Made by a program: the position numbers and the translations under genes | Notes under the pieces: generated by a model | Databases searched by the model: none | Told to the model about the DNA's origin: nothing | The model's input: only the letters and a program-made list of their open reading frames with translations | Shown: piece after piece, positions 1 to 7,781 of the stretch | Layout: every line of letters begins with the position of its first letter | Numbering within the stretch: position 1 is the stretch's first letter | Virus record (IMG/VR): IMGVR_UViG_3300034355_000059 | Location: 1 to 38,180 of that record | DNA from: a virus | Strand: one strand, 5' to 3' | Length of the DNA stretch: 38,180 nucleotides

Positions 1-143
1 GAATAAGCAGTTTGTAGACCAGCTTCTTAACTTCCCTAACCCGCAGGTCCACGATGACCTAATAGATGCCTTGGCCTACATCGATCAGATTGGTGTCACA
101 GAGTTTGTTGGAGTACTGGATGAAGACGAATACGAAGCCTTAG
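1..143. repeat. Left copy of terminal direct repeat
   Basis: This stretch is repeated at the right end of the window. The first 126 bases match exactly, base 127 differs (C here, A at 38164), and 16 more bases match. It lies wholly inside the 3' part of the large terminase gene, which reads through in frame. The simplest reading is an assembly overlap of a circular or circularly permuted genome. A true direct terminal repeat this short and inside terL is less likely. Confidence 0.95.
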
Positions 144-163
144 ACGATATATCAGGATACTAG
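2..163 (+). CDS. terL: Large terminase subunit, C-terminal part (continues from right end)
   Basis: This is the last 53 codons and TAG stop of the packaging ATPase/nuclease whose start is at 36938. Joining the two parts across the circular junction (38037 to 1) keeps the frame and gives a 420-residue protein. The piece carries the third catalytic block of the RNase H-like nuclease, PQVHDDLIDALAY, with the paired aspartates near residues 385-386 that complete the metal site. It ends in an acidic tail (DEDEYEALDD). The 86-residue gene follows after 8 bases. Confidence 0.95.
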   Translation, partial: NKQFVDQLLNFPNPQVHDDLIDALAYIDQIGVTEFVGVLDEDEYEALDDISGY

Positions 164-171
164 GAGAAAGC

Positions 172-432
172 ATGGAATACGAAATGATGGGCGAACAAGA
201 AGAGATGGTTCCTCTAAACTGGGACTTTCTGATCACTAACGAAGGTGTGTTTGAAGCTATCAAGGAAGAGCTAGATGCTCTGTCCCCTTATTGCATGATG
301 AAGATTATCACTGCAGCCAAGGGCGAAGGCTTGAAAGATGCTCAGATCTTCAAACCTATGACCAAGGAAGTAGAAGTAGAGTACGAGGAATTAGAAGGCA
401 GTGATCCATTTGGTGACTCCACTAAGGACTAA
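172..432 (+). CDS. Small acidic protein between terminase and portal
   Basis: An 86-residue acidic protein with no family that I recognise. ATG at 172 is preceded by GGAGAAAGC, a good ribosome binding site, and the gene sits 8 bases after terL and 2 bases before the portal gene, so it is translated from the packaging/portal message. The C-terminal third is rich in Glu and Asp (EVEVEYEELEGSD). There are no cysteines in pairs, no signal peptide and no membrane segment. A role in packaging or head assembly is a guess from position only. Confidence 0.8.
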   Translation: MEYEMMGEQEEMVPLNWDFLITNEGVFEAIKEELDALSPYCMMKIITAAKGEGLKDAQIFKPMTKEVEVEYEELEGSDPFGDSTKD

Positions 433-434
433 AC

Positions 435-2432
435 ATGGCTGATTTTAAAGAAGATCCTATTTCAGAAGCAGATCGTGCTCTAGTTGAGTACGTTACCACT
501 CACTGCGATAGATGGCGTGAGTTTAAGGAAGTAAACTACGAAAAGAAGTGGGACGAGTACGAGCGGCTCTACTACGGTATCTGGTCTGATGAGGACAAGA
601 CCCGTGAGTCTGAGCGGTCTAAGATTGTGTCTCCTGCTATCCGTCAGGCGGTAGAGAATAAGACCTCAGAGATCATGGAAGCTACCACAGGGCGTGGTGA
701 GTTCTTTGAGCTACAAGACAATGCAATGGATGAGAACCAGATGTCCGTTGATGTTGAGATGGTAAGAAAGCAGCTTCACGAGGATATGAAGAAGACTAAG
801 ACCGATAAGGTTTGGTCAGAGGTAGACAGGAACGCTGAAGTCTATGGCCTCGGTATCGCTGAGATTCAGGTCAAGACACAGCTTGAGATGATTCCTACCA
901 TGCAGCCTCTTCCTGGCGGTCAGGGAGCAGCTATTGGTGTCTCTGAGACAGAGCGTGTTATTGTCCCCTCCAAGTCAATCCATCCTCGTAACTTCCTCTG
1001 GGACCCTAACTCAGACACGATTGATGATGCTCTGGGTGTTGCTGTCGAGGAATACACGAGCCTCTTTAAGGTCGTACAAGGGATTGAGAATGGGGTCTAT
1101 AGAAAAGTTAATATTGGTCCTGAGTATAGTGATAATAGTCTTGAGCCAACACAGTTGGATACACTCTATGAAGAAGATAAGGTCCGTATCCTCCGCTATT
1201 ACGGCTTAGTCCCTCGTGAGTTCCTAGAGACTGTAGAGAATAATGGTGCTGAAGTAGCTGTCCTGTTCCCTGAAGACAGCCAAGCAGCAGACTACCAAGA
1301 TCTGGTAGAGGCTGTGATCGTTATCGGTAATAATCAGTACCTGCTCAAAGCCGAGGCTAATCCGTACATGATGAAGGATCGGCCTATCGTTACCTACACC
1401 CCAGAGAAAGTCCCTGGTCGCTTAGTGGGTATTGGCACAGTTGAAAAGGGCTACAATATGCAGAAAGCTATTGATGCCCAACTCCGTAGTCATCTGGACT
1501 CTTTAGCACTGACTACGGCCCCTATGATGGCAGCAGACGCTACAAGGCTACCCCGTGGTGTGAGCTACAAGGTCCAGCCTGGAAAGACCCTGCTTACCAA
1601 CGGTAATCCTAATGAGATCCTGTTTCCGTTTAAGTTTGGATCTACGGACGGAAGCAATATCACCACAGCCCAGCAGTTTGAGGTGATGCTCCTTCAGGCT
1701 ACAGGAACCCTAGATAGTCAGGCGATGACCCGCTCTGTGGCCCAAGGAGAGGCTGGTGGAGCTTCTATGTCCTTGGCTATGTCTTCTATCATAAAGAAGA
1801 ACAAACAGGCCCTCATGAACTTCCAAGATGACTTCTTGATCCCTCTGATTAAGAAGGTAGCCTACCGCTATATGCAGTATGACCCTGAGCGTTACCCCAG
1901 CCGTGACTTCACCTTTGTCCCTGCCAGCACCCTTGGCATGGTAGCTAGGGAGTATGAGCAGCAACAGTTCATTGGCTTACTCCAAACCCTTGGTCCTGAT
2001 AGTCCTGTACTGCCATTGGTCCTAAAAGGCATCATCAAAGGCTCTAGTCTGTCCAACAAGGAAGAACTGGCTACCGCCCTAGACCAGATGAACCAGCCTG
2101 ATCCTGCCCAACAGCAGATGGTAATGGCCCAACAGGAGGCTCAAATCGGGCTTCTACAGGCTCAGATAGCTGAACTGCAGGGTAGAGCACAGGAAAGCCA
2201 AGCAAACGCCCAGGAGAGCCTTGCAAAGGCCCAGAAGACCAGTGTTGAGACCCAGTTGATGCCTGAGAAGATGAGAATTGATGTGATTCAGGCTTCTTCT
2301 ACCAACCTTTCCAACGAAACTACGGACGATTTTGAGCGTAGGATCAAGTTAGCCAACGTAATCCTGAAGGAACGGGAGCTAAAAACCAAGGAAAACATCG
2401 TAGAAGCACAAATGAATAGAAAAGTACAGTAA
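435..2432 (+). CDS. Portal (head-tail connector) protein
   Basis: A 665-residue protein in the usual place for a podovirus portal, after terminase and before scaffold and capsid. The dodecameric portal forms the DNA entry/exit channel at one capsid vertex and docks the terminase. The N-terminal part (WDEYERLYYGIWSDEDKTRE, then SKIVSPAIRQAVENKTSEIM) is the pattern I associate with P22/pelagiphage-type portals. The last 130 residues are Gln- and Ala-rich and predicted coiled coil (repeated QAQIAELQGRAQES style), consistent with a long C-terminal helical barrel. Length is between T7 gp8 (about 535) and P22 gp1 (725). AAGGA 9 bases upstream of ATG is the ribosome binding site. Confidence 0.9.
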   Translation: MADFKEDPISEADRALVEYVTTHCDRWREFKEVNYEKKWDEYERLYYGIWSDEDKTRESERSKIVSPAIRQAVENKTSEIMEATTGRGEFFELQDNAMDENQMSVDVEMVRKQLHEDMKKTKTDKVWSEVDRNAEVYGLGIAEIQVKTQLEMIPTMQPLPGGQGAAIGVSETERVIVPSKSIHPRNFLWDPNSDTIDDALGVAVEEYTSLFKVVQGIENGVYRKVNIGPEYSDNSLEPTQLDTLYEEDKVRILRYYGLVPREFLETVENNGAEVAVLFPEDSQAADYQDLVEAVIVIGNNQYLLKAEANPYMMKDRPIVTYTPEKVPGRLVGIGTVEKGYNMQKAIDAQLRSHLDSLALTTAPMMAADATRLPRGVSYKVQPGKTLLTNGNPNEILFPFKFGSTDGSNITTAQQFEVMLLQATGTLDSQAMTRSVAQGEAGGASMSLAMSSIIKKNKQALMNFQDDFLIPLIKKVAYRYMQYDPERYPSRDFTFVPASTLGMVAREYEQQQFIGLLQTLGPDSPVLPLVLKGIIKGSSLSNKEELATALDQMNQPDPAQQQMVMAQQEAQIGLLQAQIAELQGRAQESQANAQESLAKAQKTSVETQLMPEKMRIDVIQASSTNLSNETTDDFERRIKLANVILKERELKTKENIVEAQMNRKVQ

Positions 2433-2437
2433 AATAC

Positions 2438-2466
2438 TTGACTTTTTAGTAAAAGTGTGGTATAAT
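2438..2466 (+). promoter_or_regulatory. Sigma-70 promoter for scaffold/capsid unit
   Basis: TTGACT at 2438-2443, a 17-base spacer, and TATAAT at 2461-2466. The -10 box is preceded by TGG, giving an extended -10 (TGTGGTATAAT). It lies directly after the portal stop and in front of four genes that end at the terminator at 4794. The predicted start is near 2473, at the edge of the dyad at 2475. Matches the host sigma-70 consensus at 11 of 12 positions. Confidence 0.9.
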
Positions 2467-2474
2467 TAATACAT

Positions 2475-2492
2475 TGTTGTAGAAATACAACA
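2475..2492 (+). promoter_or_regulatory. Perfect 18-bp dyad at start of capsid transcript
   Basis: TGTTGTA-GAAA-TACAACA: a perfect 7-bp inverted repeat with a 4-base centre, starting 9 bases after the -10 box. In RNA it would be a 5' terminal stem with a stable GAAA tetraloop. In DNA it would be an operator covering the transcription start. The same arms recur at 36331, 35950 and 36000. Which level it works at cannot be told from sequence. Confidence 0.8.
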
Positions 2493-2514
2493 CAGTCCTA
2501 CATAAGGAGAAACT

Positions 2515-2745
2515 GTGGATAAAGAATTACAAGCCTATTACGAGGCTAGATTTGACATGATGACCTCTAAAGGATGGCATGACCTCCTAGAGGACCTAAG
2601 TAAGGTAGCTGAAGTGTCAAGGGATTTAGACAGGTGTACCAGCGTAGAGGATCTGTACTACGCCAAAGGACAACTAGACATCCTGAACTTCATTCTTAAG
2701 CTTAAACAAGCGTCTGAGGATGCTTATGACGAGCTTTCAGCATGA
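2515..2745 (+). CDS. Small helical protein upstream of scaffold
   Basis: 76 residues with GTG start at 2515, preceded by AAGGAG. Mostly predicted helix, with charged N and C termini and a single Cys. It is the first gene after the 2438 promoter and overlaps the next gene by 4 bases (ATGA), so the two are probably translationally coupled. Small proteins of this sort are common beside the scaffold gene in podoviruses, but I do not know a function. Confidence 0.8.
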   Translation: MDKELQAYYEARFDMMTSKGWHDLLEDLSKVAEVSRDLDRCTSVEDLYYAKGQLDILNFILKLKQASEDAYDELSA

Positions 2746-2975
2746 AGCGGATATTTGAATTTAGATGTGTGAAAGACCACATCACTGAGAAATTGGTAGA
2801 TAGTGAGGTAAGGAGCGTAAGCTGCCCTCATTGTCACAATGAAGCTGCTCGTATTATCTCGTCACCCAGAATCAGGCTAGAGGGCATCACAGGTGCGTTT
2901 CCTTCAGCTTACGATGCATGGGCTAGAAAACATGAGCAAGCAGCAAGAGCCTATCAAAAGAAAAGCGAGAGCTAA
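2742..2975 (+). CDS. FmdB-type zinc ribbon protein
   Basis: 77 residues. The N-terminal half follows the FmdB/zinc ribbon pattern: an aromatic start (FEFRCVKDH), then VSCPHCHNEAARIISSP with the second metal knuckle CxxC. The first knuckle is degenerate, C9 followed by H13 instead of CxxC, so metal binding may use Cys-His plus Cys-Cys, or be weakened. The second half is a basic helix with AWARKHEQAARAYQKK. FmdB-like proteins are frequent between portal and scaffold genes in marine and freshwater podoviruses, with unproven function. Confidence 0.8.
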   Translation: MKRIFEFRCVKDHITEKLVDSEVRSVSCPHCHNEAARIISSPRIRLEGITGAFPSAYDAWARKHEQAARAYQKKSES

Positions 2976-3026
2976 TCCGATGGGTATTTTAAATTTCCTA
3001 GAATCCGTTGTGGACAGGAGGATAAT

Positions 3027-3833
3027 GTGGCAGAACTAATCGAAACGCAAGAAGAGTTATTTGACGCAGCAGACATTAACAAGGCAGACGAGCCTCAAGT
3101 AGAGCAAACTCAAGAGCCTGTAGCGCAGGAAGTATCTGAAGAGGATCTTCCACCCAAGTACAAGGGCAAGAGTCTTGATGAAATTGTCAGGATGCACCAA
3201 GAGGCTGAGAAGCTAATTGGTAGACAGGCCCAGGAAGTTGGGGAAGTGCGTAAGCTTGCTGATGAACTCATTAAGCGACAACTCGACACTAAACAAGAGG
3301 TTACTGCTACAAAAGAAGACGAGATCGATTTCTTTGAAGATCCGAAGAAGGCAGTAAGTAAGGCAGTAGAAACACATCCTGCTATTTTAGAGGCAAGGCA
3401 ACAAACCTTGGCTTTAAAACAGCAGCAGACAATGACTAAGTTGCAACAGGACTTTCCTGATTTTCAACAGACGGTAGCTGATCCTGCTTTTGCAGAGTGG
3501 ATCAAAGCCTCACCAGTGCGTATGCGGTTGTATGCTGCGGCTGATGCAGACTTTGACTTCGATTCAGCCTCTGAACTGTTGACAAGTTGGAGTTATGTTA
3601 GACCTAAAGCAGCCCCTGTACAGCAAGCGACTCCTTCACAGGAGATGAAGGCGGCACAGAAGGCAGCAGTTAAGGCAGCAACGGTGGATGTTGGTTCTAA
3701 TTCTGTTGGTAATACTTCTTCTAAGGTTTATCGAAGAGCGGATCTAATCCGACTACAATTGGAAGACCCAGACCGATATATGCAACTACAAGATGAGATT
3801 ATAGCTGCATACTCTGAGGGTCGAGTTAAATAA
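3027..3833 (+). CDS. Scaffolding protein
   Basis: 268 residues directly upstream of the major capsid gene, the usual scaffold position. GTG start at 3027 after CAGGAGGATAAT; an overlapping ATG two bases earlier is out of frame. The N-terminus is very acidic (EEDLPPKYKGKSLDEIVRMH, a motif I recall in phage scaffolds). The middle is helical and Gln-rich, and the C-terminus turns basic (KVYRRADLIRLQLEDPDRYM), as expected for the helix that binds coat protein during procapsid assembly. Scaffold would leave the head before or during packaging. Confidence 0.85.
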   Translation: MAELIETQEELFDAADINKADEPQVEQTQEPVAQEVSEEDLPPKYKGKSLDEIVRMHQEAEKLIGRQAQEVGEVRKLADELIKRQLDTKQEVTATKEDEIDFFEDPKKAVSKAVETHPAILEARQQTLALKQQQTMTKLQQDFPDFQQTVADPAFAEWIKASPVRMRLYAAADADFDFDSASELLTSWSYVRPKAAPVQQATPSQEMKAAQKAAVKAATVDVGSNSVGNTSSKVYRRADLIRLQLEDPDRYMQLQDEIIAAYSEGRVK

Positions 3834-3856
3834 CTTAATCATTTAGGAGATTCAAA

Positions 3857-4774
3857 ATGCCTTTGGGTACTAATAACGTAACCGTAACAACAGCCGCCAA
3901 GTTTATTCCTGAGATTTGGAGTGACGAGATCGTTGCTGCATACAAGAAGAACCTGGTTCTAGCTAACGTCATCAACAAGATGAACTTCCGTGGTAAGAAG
4001 GGTGACACTGTTCACGTCCCGAAACCAACCCGTGGTACTGCTTCTGCTAAAGTTGCTTCTTCTCAGGTTACCCTGATTGCTGCGACTGAAGACGAGGTAG
4101 TAATCAACATCGATAAGCACTTCGAGTACAGCCGTTTGATCGAAGATATCGTCTCTGTACAGGCCCTTGCCTCGTTACGCCGTTTCTACACGGATGACGC
4201 TGGTTACGCTCTTGGCGTACAGACCGATTCAGACATCTGGACACTCTTCAAGTCTATCGGTAACGGTAACGGTTCTTCCTACCAGAACTCTGGTGTCTAT
4301 GAGTTTAGCTCCACCACGGCTGTTGCATACAACGGCTCTGTTGGTTCTGCATTCAATGACGCTGGCTTCCGTAAGGGAATTCAGATCCTTGACGATGCTG
4401 ATGTACCGATGGATGGTCGTTCCTTTGTCATCCCGCCTGTTCTGCGTAACGACTTGATGGGTACTGCACGTTACACCGAGCAAGCCTTCACGGGTGAGAC
4501 TGGTGCAGCTAACACGATCCGTAATGGTCGCGTTGGTAACCTCTACGGTATCGAAGTCTATATCAGTTCCAATGCTCCTTCGCTGGAGTCTGGTGCTGCT
4601 CGTTTGGCTGGTCTGTTCCATCGTGATGCATTTACGCTGGTTGAGCAACTTGGTGTTCGCTCACAGACTCAGTACAAGCAAGAGTGGCTTGCTGATCTGT
4701 TAACTGCTGATACTCTGTACGGTGTTAAGACTATCCGTACCGATGCTGCAGTTGGCTTTGTTGTTCCTGCCTAA
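3857..4774 (+). CDS. Major capsid protein
   Basis: 305 residues, immediately after scaffold, with TTAGGAGATTCAAAATG as a strong translation start. Near the N-terminus, FIPEIWSDEIVAAYKKNLVLAN and then MNFRGKKGDTVHVPK are hallmarks of the coat proteins in the P22 coat/HK97-fold group found in many aquatic podoviruses. The C-terminal part (RNGRVGNLYGIEVYISSNAP and DTLYGVKTIRTDAAV) is also typical. Codons end mainly in T or C for this gene, as expected for a highly expressed product. A factor-independent terminator follows 20 bases after the stop, closing the unit that begins at 2438. Confidence 0.92.
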   Translation: MPLGTNNVTVTTAAKFIPEIWSDEIVAAYKKNLVLANVINKMNFRGKKGDTVHVPKPTRGTASAKVASSQVTLIAATEDEVVINIDKHFEYSRLIEDIVSVQALASLRRFYTDDAGYALGVQTDSDIWTLFKSIGNGNGSSYQNSGVYEFSSTTAVAYNGSVGSAFNDAGFRKGIQILDDADVPMDGRSFVIPPVLRNDLMGTARYTEQAFTGETGAANTIRNGRVGNLYGIEVYISSNAPSLESGAARLAGLFHRDAFTLVEQLGVRSQTQYKQEWLADLLTADTLYGVKTIRTDAAVGFVVPA

Positions 4775-4793
4775 TAGCTTTTAGCTAGTGGCT

Positions 4794-4827
4794 CTCCTCA
4801 GCCTCACAAGGGCTGGGGAGTTTTCTT
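4794..4827 (+). terminator. Rho-independent terminator after capsid gene
   Basis: CTCCTCAGCC (4794-4803), a 7-base loop, then GGCTGGGGAG (4811-4820) and TTTTCTT. The stem is 10 bp with one G-U wobble and is followed by a U tract. It closes the scaffold/capsid unit and would limit readthrough into the fibre genes, which have no clear promoter of their own. Confidence 0.9.
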
Positions 4828-4870
4828 AAGCAGATACTGTCTGTTTAAGCAAACTAACGGAGAATAAACC

Positions 4871-6043
4871 TTGGCTATTTATCGTGGTCCTGGTGGTCCA
4901 GGCGATGCAACAGCAGATGCAGCCAACGCCGCTGCACTAGCCCTACAGTACGCTTCTTTAGCTGCTGACAGAGCCGCTGACGCTGCTGATAGTGCTGATG
5001 CCGCTGAGAATGATTCTACTGGTGCTATAGCTGCTGCTGCGTCTGCAACTGCTTCTGCTGCCGCTGCACTGGCTGCTCAGATTGCTGCAGAGTTAGCAGA
5101 GACTAATGCAGAGACTGCAGAGACTAATGCTGAACTTGCGTCTACTTCTTCTATTAACTTAGCAAATGGTTTTAATGTATCTACTACTACATTAAGTGCT
5201 GGATCATCTGCTACTGCTTCATTCAATAATAGTACCTATGAACTATCTCTAGGACTACCAAGAGGCGATACAGGATCTACAGGGGCCACAGGAGCTACTG
5301 GCGCAACTGGTGCTACGGGATCTCCAGGACCAGCTAACACGCTTTCTATTGGTACTGTTACCACTGGCACTGCAGGCTCTAGTGCCAATGCTACAATTAC
5401 TGGTACTTCTCCTAGCCAGACACTGAACCTAACTATTCCTCGTGGTGATACTGGGGCTACTGGTGCGACAGGCGCTACAGGCTCCACAGGTGCTGCAGGA
5501 ACTGCTGCCACGATTGCAGTAGGAACAGTCTCAACAGGTGCTGCAGGTTCTTCAGCAACGATTACTAACTCAGGTACTAGCTCTGCCGCTGTCTTTGACT
5601 TCAGTATCCCTAGAGGAGACACTGGAGCTACTGGGGCAACAGGTTCTACAGGCGCTGCTGGAGCCGCTGCAACGATTGCAGTTGGTACGACGACTACTGG
5701 CTCCCCCGGCTCTAGCGCAACAGTAACAAACTCTGGTACTAGCTCTGCAGCAGTGTTTGACTTCAGTATTCCTGCTGGTCAGGGAGTACCTACTGGCGGT
5801 ACAATCAATCAAGTATTACAGAAGAATAGTTCTACTAATTATGATACTTCTTGGGTTACGCCTTCTGCTGGCGGTCAGATGGAAGGTTCTGCTGCTGCTA
5901 AAGCAATCTTCTGGAATGCTCAGACTATCGGTGAGAATATAACAATTGATGGTACACACAATGGCTGGACAGTAGGTCCTATAACTGTTAACAATGGCTT
6001 TGCAGTCACTGTTAGCAACGGCGCAAGATGGGTGGTGTTCTAA
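4871..6043 (+). CDS. Collagen-like tail fibre protein
   Basis: 390 residues, TTG start at 4871 (AACGGAG upstream; no ATG or GTG fits better). After an Ala-rich helical segment (about residues 10-100, likely trimeric coiled coil), three blocks of Gly-X-Y triplets (GDTGATGATG style, mostly Thr at Y) alternate with two 40-residue beta modules (ATIAVGT...GSSAT...SAAVFDFSIP) repeated nearly identically. The C-terminus is a small beta domain ending NGARWVVF. Collagen triplets in phage fibres form trimeric stalks. The two module copies share long DNA identity around 5560-5640 and 5725-5780, so recombination between them could change stalk length. Confidence 0.88.
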   Translation: MAIYRGPGGPGDATADAANAAALALQYASLAADRAADAADSADAAENDSTGAIAAAASATASAAAALAAQIAAELAETNAETAETNAELASTSSINLANGFNVSTTTLSAGSSATASFNNSTYELSLGLPRGDTGSTGATGATGATGATGSPGPANTLSIGTVTTGTAGSSANATITGTSPSQTLNLTIPRGDTGATGATGATGSTGAAGTAATIAVGTVSTGAAGSSATITNSGTSSAAVFDFSIPRGDTGATGATGSTGAAGAAATIAVGTTTTGSPGSSATVTNSGTSSAAVFDFSIPAGQGVPTGGTINQVLQKNSSTNYDTSWVTPSAGGQMEGSAAAKAIFWNAQTIGENITIDGTHNGWTVGPITVNNGFAVTVSNGARWVVF

Positions 6044-7186
6044 ATGGCAATCATTCTTACTGGTTCTACTGGAGTAGCAACACCAGCAGTTGTAGACGCT
6101 AGTGGTGGCAATACCGCTACTATAAATAGCATGACCCCTACTGCGGATAGTTTGCAGGGCTTCCGCAACCGCATCATCAATGGTGACATGAGGATAGACC
6201 AGCGTAATGCTGGGGCGGCGGTGACTACAAGTGGTGCTTATCCAGTAGACAGATTTCCCGTGGGTAATAACTCAGACGGAGCATTTTCAGCGCAACAGGA
6301 TACATCTGCACCAACTGGATTTATAAATTCACTAAAAATAACGACTACAACCGCAGACGGAACACTTACAACAAATCAAAACTTAAACCTTAATCAAAAA
6401 ATCGAAGGAACCAATCTTTCTGATTTAGGGTGGGGAACTGCTAACGCAAAAACAGTAACTCTATCTTTTTGGGTTCGTTCTAGTCTTACTGGGACATTTG
6501 GCGGTGCTTTGAGAAACTCAGCCGCAAACAGGTCATATCCGTACACATACACAATTTCTGTTGCAGATACTTGGGAATATAAAACTGTTACCATACCCGG
6601 AGATACAAGTGGTACATGGTTAACCACAACCGGGATAGGATTAAATGTGTATTTTGGTCTTGGTACCGGGCCAGATTTAAGCGGAACTGCTGGTGCATGG
6701 AACTCCAACAATAATGTGTCAGCAACAGGCGCAGTCTCAGTCATCGGCACACTCAACGCCACTTGGTACATCACAGGCGTACAACTCGAAGTAGGCTCTG
6801 TTGCTACACCGTTTGAGCGCAGGGATTATGGGCGTGAGTTGATAATGTGTCAGAGGTATTACTACAAAACGTCGTCAACTAGTACACCATTGGGAACTGG
6901 TTATAACAATACGACAACAACCGCAACAGCAATGACAACATTTCCTGTAACGATGCGAACTGCTCCCACAGCACTAGAACAAACTGGAACAGCGACAAAT
7001 TATAGGGTTTATCACGCTAATACTGCTACGACTTGTAGTTCAATTCCAACTTTTAGTTACGGTGCAGTTAATTTGGCGGTTAGTCTTTTTACTGTGTCGT
7101 CAGGATTAACTGCGGGACAGGGAAGCGCAAGCGGTGGTGCAGGCGTTGGCGTTACATCTTATCTTGCATGGAGCGCAGAACTATGA
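6044..7186 (+). CDS. Tail fibre protein with carbohydrate-binding-like domain
   Basis: 380 residues starting directly after the previous stop. The N-terminal MAIILTGSTGVATPAVV is a short attachment motif common to fibres of this phage type. RNRIINGDMRIDQRN followed by YPVDRF opens the jelly-roll/carbohydrate-binding-like domain (about 40-270), which closes with WYITGVQLEVGSVATPFERRDYGRELIMCQRYY. The last 100 residues are Thr-rich beta sequence, probably the receptor-facing tip. Codon style changes inside the gene, with C-ending codons at 6718-6830 and A/T-rich codons around 6300-6650. Ends with ATGA overlap with the next gene. Confidence 0.82.
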   Translation: MAIILTGSTGVATPAVVDASGGNTATINSMTPTADSLQGFRNRIINGDMRIDQRNAGAAVTTSGAYPVDRFPVGNNSDGAFSAQQDTSAPTGFINSLKITTTTADGTLTTNQNLNLNQKIEGTNLSDLGWGTANAKTVTLSFWVRSSLTGTFGGALRNSAANRSYPYTYTISVADTWEYKTVTIPGDTSGTWLTTTGIGLNVYFGLGTGPDLSGTAGAWNSNNNVSATGAVSVIGTLNATWYITGVQLEVGSVATPFERRDYGRELIMCQRYYYKTSSTSTPLGTGYNNTTTTATAMTTFPVTMRTAPTALEQTGTATNYRVYHANTATTCSSIPTFSYGAVNLAVSLFTVSSGLTAGQGSASGGAGVGVTSYLAWSAEL

Positions 7187-7347
7187 TTTACAAAATGCTT
7201 CCTTTAGTTAACGGCGAACAACAAATCTTTGCCCGTATTGATGACGATGGTCTGTGCAGACTGACCTGTACTGAGGACTACCCAGAACTTAAAACATGGC
7301 TTGAGGAAGGTAATGTACCTCAACCAGCAGATGACCAAGGAGTTTAA
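7183..7347 (+). CDS. Small fibre-associated protein
   Basis: 54 residues, ATG at 7183 overlapping the fibre stop by 4 bases (ATGA), so probably translationally coupled. It ends with DYPELKTWLEEGNVPQPAD, a C-terminal pattern I know from many small phage proteins next to fibre genes (WLxEGNxPxPAD). The body is a short beta-rich sequence. A fibre chaperone or assembly role is plausible from position but unproven. Confidence 0.75.
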   Translation: MIYKMLPLVNGEQQIFARIDDDGLCRLTCTEDYPELKTWLEEGNVPQPADDQGV

Positions 7348-7349
7348 TA

Positions 7350-7781
7350 ATGGCTATTGCAATTAGTGGTGGATCAACCAGCTTTACATCCACAATATCA
7401 GCTTCACCATCGGCTAACCGTACTGTTACAGTGCCTGATGCTACCTTTACAGTAGCTGGATCAGACGCTGCACAGACCTTCACAGCCTCACAGCGTGGTA
7501 CTGTCACTACTGACAACGATGGTTCATTTAACATGAACGTAACTAATAACTTTAAGTGTACACCTACAGGCTCTATAACCCTGACCTTTACTAACATCAC
7601 TGCTGGTCAGTCTGGGTTTATCCTGCTAGTCAACGGATCTAACTACACAATATCTGCCGCAGCTACTACTGAGGTAGCCTCTGGTGCGTTAGCTGCTATG
7701 TCTGTCACTGGTACATACCTGCTTAGTTACTTCTCTGATGGGACTAACGTGTTTGTAGTTAACTCTGGAGCACTAGCTTAA
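7350..7781 (+). CDS. Phage fibre/tail beta-structured protein
   Basis: 143 residues. The N-terminus (MAIAISGGSTSFTST...RTVTVPDATFTVAG) matches short repeat-like motifs of phage tail fibre proteins that attach to the tail, and the rest (GSITLTFTNITAGQSGFILLVN) is the beta domain often seen at fibre tips. Two bases after the previous stop, and its own TAA overlaps the ATG of the next gene by one base. Probably one of several adhesins or a linker between them. Confidence 0.78.
   Translation: MAIAISGGSTSFTSTISASPSANRTVTVPDATFTVAGSDAAQTFTASQRGTVTTDNDGSFNMNVTNNFKCTPTGSITLTFTNITAGQSGFILLVNGSNYTISAAATTEVASGALAAMSVTGTYLLSYFSDGTNVFVVNSGALA

Noticed and set aside
2980-3039. 19-codon frame (MGILNFLESVVDRRIMWQN) ahead of scaffold
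   Set aside because: Weak ribosome binding site and overlap with the scaffold start; possible leader peptide but no support beyond an open frame.
4229-4648. Leftward 139-codon frame inside the capsid gene
   Set aside because: Antisense to a strongly supported capsid gene, no ribosome binding site, Thr/Ser/Arg composition typical of shadows.
5236-5622. Leftward frame with Pro-Val-Ala repeats
   Set aside because: It is the antisense image of the collagen Gly-X-Y codons; the repeats follow from the other strand.
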